A stretch of 10,294 nucleotides of DNA from Gammaproteobacteria bacterium (lineage in GTDB: Bacteria > Pseudomonadota > Gammaproteobacteria > Arenicellales > Poriferihabitantaceae). The notes under the pieces are model-generated. The model saw only the letters and a program-made list of their open reading frames with translations, had not been told where the DNA came from and ran no database searches. Shown one piece after another: positions 6,420 through 10,294 of the stretch. How positions within the stretch are numbered: position 1 is the first letter of the stretch; each line of letters starts with the position of its first letter. Location: assembly GCA_024679435.1 (NCBI GenBank), contig JAIBDK010000054.1:1-10294 (forward strand), given 5' to 3'. Made by a program: the position numbers and the translations under genes.

Positions 6420-7714
6420 ACGAAACTGACGACTACTCCTGAAAGAGCCGCGATAATCAGCACCCGCTGGATTGCCCATTGCAGTTTGAAGGTAAGGTAA
6501 CCACATAAAACAGTTAATCCGATCACACGCCAGTCGATTGTTTGTATATCCGGTTGCCAGACAGTCAGAAATCCATACGTTTGGCGGGTCACGTGGGCGA
6601 ACAGAACATGTATGGAAAACCACAGTGAAAGATTGAGGATAACCCCGACAACAGCTGCAGATATCGATGACAATGCGCCTTTCAATCGAGGTTGTGCACA
6701 GATCCATTCGATATAAGGTGCGCCAGCGAATATCCATAAGAAGCACGGCACAAAAGTAACCCACAGGGTTACCATAGCTCCAGCAATACCCAGAGCGATG
6801 CCACCTTCACGGTAAGCCGCTATATAACCAACAAATTCAGTCACCAGAATCAGGGGACCTGGCGTAGTTTCTGCGAGGCCGAGACCATCCATCATCTCTC
6901 CTGCACTTAGCCAGCCCCAGTGATTAACGACATCCTGGCCCATGTACGCTAGAACCGCATAGGCTCCTCCAAATGTAACCACAGCAAGTTGGGAAAAAAA
7001 TTGGCCTACATCCCACAGTATGCTTTGATTAGAGAACGTTTTAATAACCAAAAGGGGAGCCCACCATATTCCAAGCATCACGCCTATAGTTAAAGTGAGT
7101 TTGCGGACTCCAACGTTGGAAACAGGTGTTGTTGCGTTGGAGTTGTCGGTCGCAGGGTTTCCTATCATGCCCAAGCACCCGGCGATGATAATGATAACGG
7201 GGAAAGGAAGATTGAGAAAAAAGATACCGACAAAGGAAAGTAGGGCGATTATTCTATGTCGGGTCTGTTTGAGAGATTTTCCGGCGACCCGTAGTAACGC
7301 TTCAATAACTATGATTAAAACGGCTGACTTGATACCCAGGAAAAGTGATGCAACGAGTGGAACATTTCCGAGGCTGGCGTAGACCCCCGCTAACAACATG
7401 ATGATCGCAGCACCTGGTATTACAAATAATAATCCTGCTATTAAGCCTCCTTTGACTCCATGTAAGCGCCAACCGGCATAGGTTGCCAGTTGCATGGCCT
7501 CTGGACCGGGCAGCAGCATGCAAAAACTTAGAGCGTTAAGATATTCTTTTTCAGTCAGCCACTTCATTTCATCAACCATGAGTCGATGCATCAAAGCGAT
7601 TTGTGCCACAGGTCCCCCAAAAGACAGTAATCCGATTTTTGCCCATATACGACTGGCGTCGGCTAAGGATGGGGTTCGAGTAAATTCAGTTGCAGAACTG
7701 TTAACGTTATCCAT
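6416..7714 (-). CDS. chrA: Chromate transporter (CHR family, two-domain ChrA)
   Basis: This 432-residue inner-membrane protein belongs to the chromate ion transporter family, whose members export chromate by proton motive force. It has the bidomain architecture: two homologous halves, each opening with an FGG motif and a PGP motif. Half 1 has LLSFGGPVAQIAL (29-41) and LLPGPEAMQLATYAGW (67-82). Half 2 has VTFGGAYAVLAYM (246-258) and AETTPGPLILVTEFVGY (281-297). Around ten hydrophobic segments are visible. The family name rests on chromate resistance, and relatives may move other oxyanions such as sulfate. The ATG at 7714 lacks a good Shine-Dalgarno. It lies 177 nt downstream of arsH on the same strand, so it may belong to the ArsR-controlled set or have its own promoter. 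Its stop codon overlaps the pth2 stop on the other strand. Confidence 0.95.
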   Translation of the reverse strand: MDNVNSSATEFTRTPSLADASRIWAKIGLLSFGGPVAQIALMHRLMVDEMKWLTEKEYLNALSFCMLLPGPEAMQLATYAGWRLHGVKGGLIAGLLFVIPGAAIIMLLAGVYASLGNVPLVASLFLGIKSAVLIIVIEALLRVAGKSLKQTRHRIIALLSFVGIFFLNLPFPVIIIIAGCLGMIGNPATDNSNATTPVSNVGVRKLTLTIGVMLGIWWAPLLVIKTFSNQSILWDVGQFFSQLAVVTFGGAYAVLAYMGQDVVNHWGWLSAGEMMDGLGLAETTPGPLILVTEFVGYIAAYREGGIALGIAGAMVTLWVTFVPCFLWIFAGAPYIEWICAQPRLKGALSSISAAVVGVILNLSLWFSIHVLFAHVTRQTYGFLTVWQPDIQTIDWRVIGLTVLCGYLTFKLQWAIQRVLIIAALSGVVVSFV

Positions 7715-7879
7715 GATTCATTTTTTGTCGCTAATCATCTTCGCAAATTCTGGCTGCTGGCGCTAAAAGTCATGAGGATAGCTCAGAGAGGTCATTTCTA
7801 TTTAGTCGTTGTGCCGTGAACAATGATGGCAGAATCGAGCCGAACGGAGTCGGACAGTATTAAAAGAGGGTGTGCGAGG

Positions 7880-7895
7880 TTAAAACCATTTTTAA
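7880..7895 (-). terminator. Weak AT-stem at the arsH 3' end
   Basis: On the minus strand, TTAAAA-ATGG-TTTTAA forms a 6-bp all-AT stem spanning the arsH stop codon. A T-rich arm is present but the stem has no G/C and no U-tract follows, so termination would be inefficient. Read-through towards chrA remains possible. Confidence 0.2.
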
Positions 7896-8638
7896 GTATT
7901 GTTTACCCTGCGCACTAACTCTTCAGCGCTTTCCATTCGCTCAGAATATCTTTCCACTAGATAATCCGCTCGTCCGCGCACCATCCAGGTAAATTTGACC
8001 AGTTCTTCCATGACATCGACAATACGATTGTAATAGGCCGAAGGTTTCATTCTGTCGGTATCGTCAAATTCCCTGAATACCTTGGCCACCGATGATTGAT
8101 TGGGAATAGTTATCATCCGCATCCAGCGACCCAGTACGCGCATCTGGTTTACCGCGTTAAAACTCTGTGATCCACCATTGACCTGCATTACTGCGAGGGT
8201 TTTCCCCTGGGTTGGTCTGACACTTCCCATAGAAAGTGGAATCCAGTCTATCTGGGACTTCATAATTCCGGTCATTGCGCCATGGCGTTCAGGAGTCACC
8301 CAGACCATTCCTTCGCACCAGGACGCAAGATCTCTTAATTCCTTAACTTTGGGGTGGGTGTCAGGCGCATTGTCTGGGAACGGAAGTCCATCGGGGTTGA
8401 AAGTTTTAACTTCTGCTCCAAGATAGTTGAGAATCCTGCCGGCTTCTTCGGCACAAAGCCTTGAAAAAGAGCGTTCTCTTAGAGATCCGTACAGAATCAG
8501 AATTCGGGGCGGGTGTTGGAGATTTTCCGGACCTTGTAATTTTGTAATGTCTACCGGATGGAGCTTGTCGGGTTGGATGTTGGGAAGGTCGCTCATTAAT
8601 GCAGGAGAAAGTGGGCGGTTAGAGTTTGCAGAATTCAT
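7892..8638 (-). CDS. arsH: ArsH, NADPH-dependent FMN reductase / organoarsenical oxidase
   Basis: This 248-residue flavodoxin-like flavoprotein matches ArsH throughout. ArsH enzymes use NADPH and FMN, and characterised members oxidise toxic trivalent methylarsenite and other organoarsenicals to pentavalent forms. Visible motifs are the FMN phosphate loop LYGSLRERSFSR (49-60), GLPFPDNAPDTHPKVKELR, MVWVTPERHGAMTG (111-124), and the highly conserved RPTQGKTLAVMQVNGGSQSFNAVNQMR and WMRMITIPNQSSVAKVF. The C-terminal VDVMEELVKFTWMVRGRADYLVERYSER is complete. Translation starts 6 nt after the arsR stop, with AGAGGA inside the last arsR codons acting as ribosome binding site, so the two genes are clearly one transcript. 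No arsB/acr3, arsC, arsM or arsP lies in this window. Confidence 0.97.
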   Translation of the reverse strand: MNSANSNRPLSPALMSDLPNIQPDKLHPVDITKLQGPENLQHPPRILILYGSLRERSFSRLCAEEAGRILNYLGAEVKTFNPDGLPFPDNAPDTHPKVKELRDLASWCEGMVWVTPERHGAMTGIMKSQIDWIPLSMGSVRPTQGKTLAVMQVNGGSQSFNAVNQMRVLGRWMRMITIPNQSSVAKVFREFDDTDRMKPSAYYNRIVDVMEELVKFTWMVRGRADYLVERYSERMESAEELVRRVNNT

Positions 8639-8644
8639 GGCTGC

Positions 8645-8980
8645 TTAATTCCTCTGGTGCTTGTTTATTGCTGTTTTGACGGTGTCTGACTCTGCCTCAG
8701 CACAGCATTCACTTACCAGAAAGTTGGCTAATGCATAAACATGGTCAAATACCGCCTGGTTAATAACTGATCGGCCCAGACGGTGTTGTTCGATAAGGCC
8801 TCCATCGCTGAGAAACCTCAGATGATGGGCTAGCGTCGACGCGGGCATGTTAGTGCGATTGCGAATTTCTCCTACTGTCAGTCCTTTTGGGCCGGCTCGT
8901 ACCAGAGTCCTTAAAACATCGAGGCGCTGGTCTGATCCGGCTGCGGCAAAGCCCCGCGCTGCTTGTTCAAGTGTTAACAT
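8645..8980 (-). CDS. arsR: ArsR/SmtB-family transcriptional repressor
   Basis: The 111-residue winged-helix regulator probably represses its own arsR-arsH operon and lets go on binding trivalent arsenic. The helix-turn-helix is at about residues 34-58: LTVGEIRNRTNMPASTLAHHLRFL. The wing is at about 62-75. The classical ELCVCDL metal box in helix alpha3 is missing. The only cysteines are the adjacent pair Cys92-Cys93 in LVSECCAEAE near the C-terminus. This resembles the C-terminal Cys-Cys sites of A. ferrooxidans ArsR, which has a third Cys, and of methylarsenite-selective Shewanella ArsR. The start at 8980 is firm because an in-frame TAG stop lies 6 nt upstream of it. A perfect inverted repeat overlaps its promoter. 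arsH follows 6 nt after the stop. Confidence 0.95.
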   Translation of the reverse strand: MLTLEQAARGFAAAGSDQRLDVLRTLVRAGPKGLTVGEIRNRTNMPASTLAHHLRFLSDGGLIEQHRLGRSVINQAVFDHVYALANFLVSECCAEAESDTVKTAINKHQRN

Positions 8981-8988
8981 TGCGCTCT

Positions 8989-9032
8989 ACAATAAACTAT
9001 ATAACTAGAATATTAGTTATATAGTTTATTGT
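8989..9032. promoter_or_regulatory. Perfect 19-bp inverted repeat, likely ArsR operator
   Basis: The left arm ACAATAAACTATATAACTA (8989-9007) is repeated as its exact reverse complement at 9014-9032, with the 6-nt spacer GAATAT (9008-9013). The element is almost pure A+T and begins 8 nt upstream of the arsR start. It covers the predicted -10 element and overlaps the -35, the geometry expected of an ArsR-family autorepressor site. ArsR operators are usually shorter and imperfect, so a full 19-nt perfect dyad is unusually long. Confidence 0.8.
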
Positions 9033-9035
9033 CAA
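9007..9035 (-). promoter_or_regulatory. arsR-arsH promoter
   Basis: On the minus strand, a perfect TTGACA at 9035-9030 is followed by exactly 17 nt and TATTCT at 9012-9007 (4 of 6 matches). Transcription should start near 9000, giving a leader of about 20 nt. The -10 and most of the spacer lie inside the 19-bp inverted repeat, so a bound repressor would exclude RNA polymerase. Confidence 0.65.
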
Positions 9036-9075
9036 TAGAATTTTGTTTCTTACCAGAATTGATCTGATCGAGGAG

Positions 9076-9104
9076 TTAACATTACTTTCCAGATTTATTA
9101 CTAT
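9076..9104 (+). promoter_or_regulatory. Possible promoter of the class II aldolase gene
   Basis: TTAACA (9076-9081, 5 of 6 to -35 consensus), a 17-nt spacer, and TACTAT (9099-9104, 4 of 6) precede the aldolase start by 45 nt. It is separate from the arsR operator, so the two divergent units may be independently controlled. Confidence 0.35.
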
Positions 9105-9148
9105 CGATCCATTCATACCATTAGACGATATTCCTAAGGAGGTCAGAC

Positions 9149-9913
9149 ATGTCTATTCACGCTATCAACTCCAGTGAGTCCGTGGACTTGTTGTCCCAGG
9201 CGAAAATTGATTTGGCTGCCGCTCACCGCCTGGCTGTTTTCCACGAGCTAGAGGAAGGAATCGATAATCATTTTACCGTGACTGCTCCCGGTACCGAAGA
9301 TCAATTTCTTGTGTTGCCGTTCGGCCTGCACTGGTCCGAAGCCAGAGCAAGCGACATGATTGTTTTTAACGAGCAGGGAGATACGCTGGAAGGAGACGGG
9401 CTGGTGGAAAGATCGGCCCAGTGTATCCATGCGCCGATTCATCGCATTACCGGCGCAAAAGTAGTAATGCATACGCACCAGACCTGGGCGGTTGCGCTTA
9501 ATATGCTGGAAAACAACCGCTTGATTCCTGCCTGTCAGACATCGGCATTTTTTGATGGCCATATTGTCTACGAGGATGATTATCGCGGAACGGCGGATAC
9601 CCTTGAAGAAGGTGAGCGGCTGGCCAATCTCATGGGAGATAAAACCGTCATGTTTATGAAAAATCATGGTGTGCTTGTGGCTACGGACACTATCGCTAAA
9701 GCTTATCGAATGCTCTATCTGCTCGAGCGGGTTTGTCGTATGCAGATTCTCGCAATGAGTACCGGTGAGAAAATCCTGCCGATCACTGCGGAAGTTATTG
9801 CCCGGGTTCAGGCCCCTGATCAGGGGGATCGTCACCATGGGCAAAGACACCAACTATATTTCGAAGCCATGAAAAGAGTAATAAATAGGGTTAACCCCGG
9901 ATATGCCGATTAA
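9149..9913 (+). CDS. Class II aldolase/adducin family protein
   Basis: This 254-residue cytoplasmic protein has the class II aldolase/adducin head fold. The zinc triad is visible: His108 and His110 in VMHTHQTW, and His173 in KNHGVLV. The early segments IDNHFTVTAP (38-47) and LHWSEARASDMIVFNEQGD (60-78) are typical. Fuculose-phosphate-type members cleave sugar-phosphate aldols with zinc. Many relatives of this subgroup are uncharacterised decarboxylases or aldolases, so no substrate is proposed. An excellent AAGGAGGT (9136-9143), 5 nt before the ATG, fixes the start and predicts strong translation. It is divergent from arsR and precedes a luciferase-like monooxygenase gene by 253 nt. Its C-terminal tail (about residues 217-254) goes beyond the core fold and includes a His-rich patch at 228-234. 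Confidence 0.93.
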   Translation: MSIHAINSSESVDLLSQAKIDLAAAHRLAVFHELEEGIDNHFTVTAPGTEDQFLVLPFGLHWSEARASDMIVFNEQGDTLEGDGLVERSAQCIHAPIHRITGAKVVMHTHQTWAVALNMLENNRLIPACQTSAFFDGHIVYEDDYRGTADTLEEGERLANLMGDKTVMFMKNHGVLVATDTIAKAYRMLYLLERVCRMQILAMSTGEKILPITAEVIARVQAPDQGDRHHGQRHQLYFEAMKRVINRVNPGYAD

Positions 9914-10166
9914 GCTTTCGGACGATGTATCGTGGCCGAGGTAACGCATAGGAAGATATTTATTAAATAGTGGCGTGTCTGCGTGCTGTTTCCATTGGTG
10001 GGATGCATTCCGTAGCGAACACCGGCGACTTGGTTTTACAAATCCGATGCTGAGGCAGAATTGTGAGCCCCCAGGGTATTGGGTTTTAAAAAAGGTGGTA
10101 TATATTGTTTGTGAATTTGTGGCTAATTGACTAGCATCGAGTCTCCTTTAGAACTGATCCTGTTAA
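9914..10166. other. 253-nt intergenic region with possible weak signals
   Basis: This gap contains no plausible gene. Just after the aldolase stop, CGG-ACGA (9919-9925) can fold against TCGT-GG-CCG (9930-9938) around TGTA, but no T-tract follows. Near 10072-10086, CCCA and TGGG flank GGGTAT and are followed by TTTT, a very short terminator-like stem. TTGTGA (10109-10114), 17 nt, and TAGCAT (10132-10137) form a possible weak promoter for the following monooxygenase gene. Confidence 0.25.
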
Positions 10167-10294
10167 ATGAAATTTAGCGTTCAACTTTCAGCTTATTATC
10201 CCGATCATGATCTGGGTGGCAGGCAGATATACCAAAATATGCTTGAGCAGGCGATGTTGGCGGATGAATTTGGTTATGATGCGGTTTCCATCAC
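10167..10294 (+). CDS. Luciferase-like flavin monooxygenase (LLM class), N-terminal fragment
   Basis: An ATG at 10167 opens a frame that runs off the window after 42 complete codons. The fragment begins MKFSVQLSAYYPDHDLGGRQ and continues with YQNMLEQAMLADEFGYDAVSI. That is the first beta strand, a short loop and the first long helix of the bacterial-luciferase-like TIM barrel (LLM class FMN-dependent oxidoreductases), where A/M-LADE-x-GYD-x-V is a recurring pattern. These enzymes use reduced flavin and O2 on varied substrates. The Shine-Dalgarno is weak. It lies on the same strand as the class II aldolase gene, 253 nt downstream, and may have its own promoter. Confidence 0.8.
   Translation, partial: MKFSVQLSAYYPDHDLGGRQIYQNMLEQAMLADEFGYDAVSI

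Noticed and set aside
6105..6764. 219-codon open frame on the minus strand across pth2 and the chrA end
   Set aside because: It is antisense to the well-supported pth2 and out of frame with chrA, with a Cys/Arg-rich composition and no recognisable domain.
9059..9070. TTGATCTGATCG upstream of the aldolase as an Fnr box
   Set aside because: The half-sites are separated by 3 nt, not 4, and the right half is ATCGA instead of ATCAA.
8973..9083. 9-bp direct repeat GTTAACATT at 8973-8981 and 9075-9083 as target-site duplication
   Set aside because: It flanks only the arsR start and promoter region, with no mobile element between; chance similarity in AT-rich DNA is more likely.
9248..9853. 201-codon open frame on the minus strand
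   Set aside because: It is a shadow of the class II aldolase gene, whose zinc ligands and strong ribosome binding site show which strand is real.

Overview
This 10.3 kb window comes from a bacterial chromosome. Genes are closely packed, base composition is moderate, and most gene families are typical of Proteobacteria. The glyoxalase I, ROK kinase, ArsH, ChrA and class I PPK2 all read like gammaproteobacterial proteins. A free-living, possibly marine, gammaproteobacterium is my best guess, from protein character only. I see no rRNA, tRNA, CRISPR array, insertion sequence or phage gene.

Layout, left to right. (1) Positions 1-313 (+) hold the C-terminal end of an ATP-grasp acyl-CoA synthetase of the ADP-forming acetate-CoA ligase type. 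(2) Facing it, 356-4601 is a five-gene leftward block. In transcription order it encodes a 5-carboxymethyl-2-hydroxymuconate isomerase-like tautomerase, a ROK sugar kinase close to fructokinase Mak, and a zinc-free MDR oxidoreductase; these three are separated by 34 and 42 nt. After a 149-nt gap come a Rieske non-heme iron oxygenase alpha subunit and glyoxalase I. (3) A 279-nt divergent control region (4602-4880) carries a near-consensus Fnr/Anr box. (4) Rightward from it are ppk2 (polyphosphate kinase 2) and an archaeal/eukaryotic-type peptidyl-tRNA hydrolase (pth2). The pth2 Shine-Dalgarno lies inside a predicted hairpin. (5) Converging on pth2, with the two stop codons overlapping by 4 nt, is a leftward metal/metalloid set: arsR, arsH and the chromate transporter chrA. 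(6) A perfect 19-bp inverted repeat lies over the arsR promoter. (7) Rightward from there are a class II aldolase/adducin-family protein and the first 42 codons of a luciferase-like flavin monooxygenase, cut by the window end.

How the parts work together. The arsR-arsH pair is the clearest functional unit. The repressor has only an adjacent Cys-Cys pair as a possible arsenic site, and ArsH oxidises trivalent organoarsenicals, so an organoarsenical-responsive switch is a reasonable hypothesis. ChrA lies downstream on the same strand and may be part of the same stress set. The leftward block mixes a ring-cleavage-type isomerase, a Rieske oxygenase, an MDR reductase and glyoxalase I. That suggests accessory catabolism and detoxification, but no substrate can be assigned. 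The ppk2-pth2 pair may be induced by low oxygen if the Fnr/Anr box is real.

I found no clearly new multi-gene system. The observations most worth checking are the arsR operator with its Cys-Cys repressor, the hairpin over the pth2 ribosome binding site, and the Fnr/Anr box upstream of ppk2.
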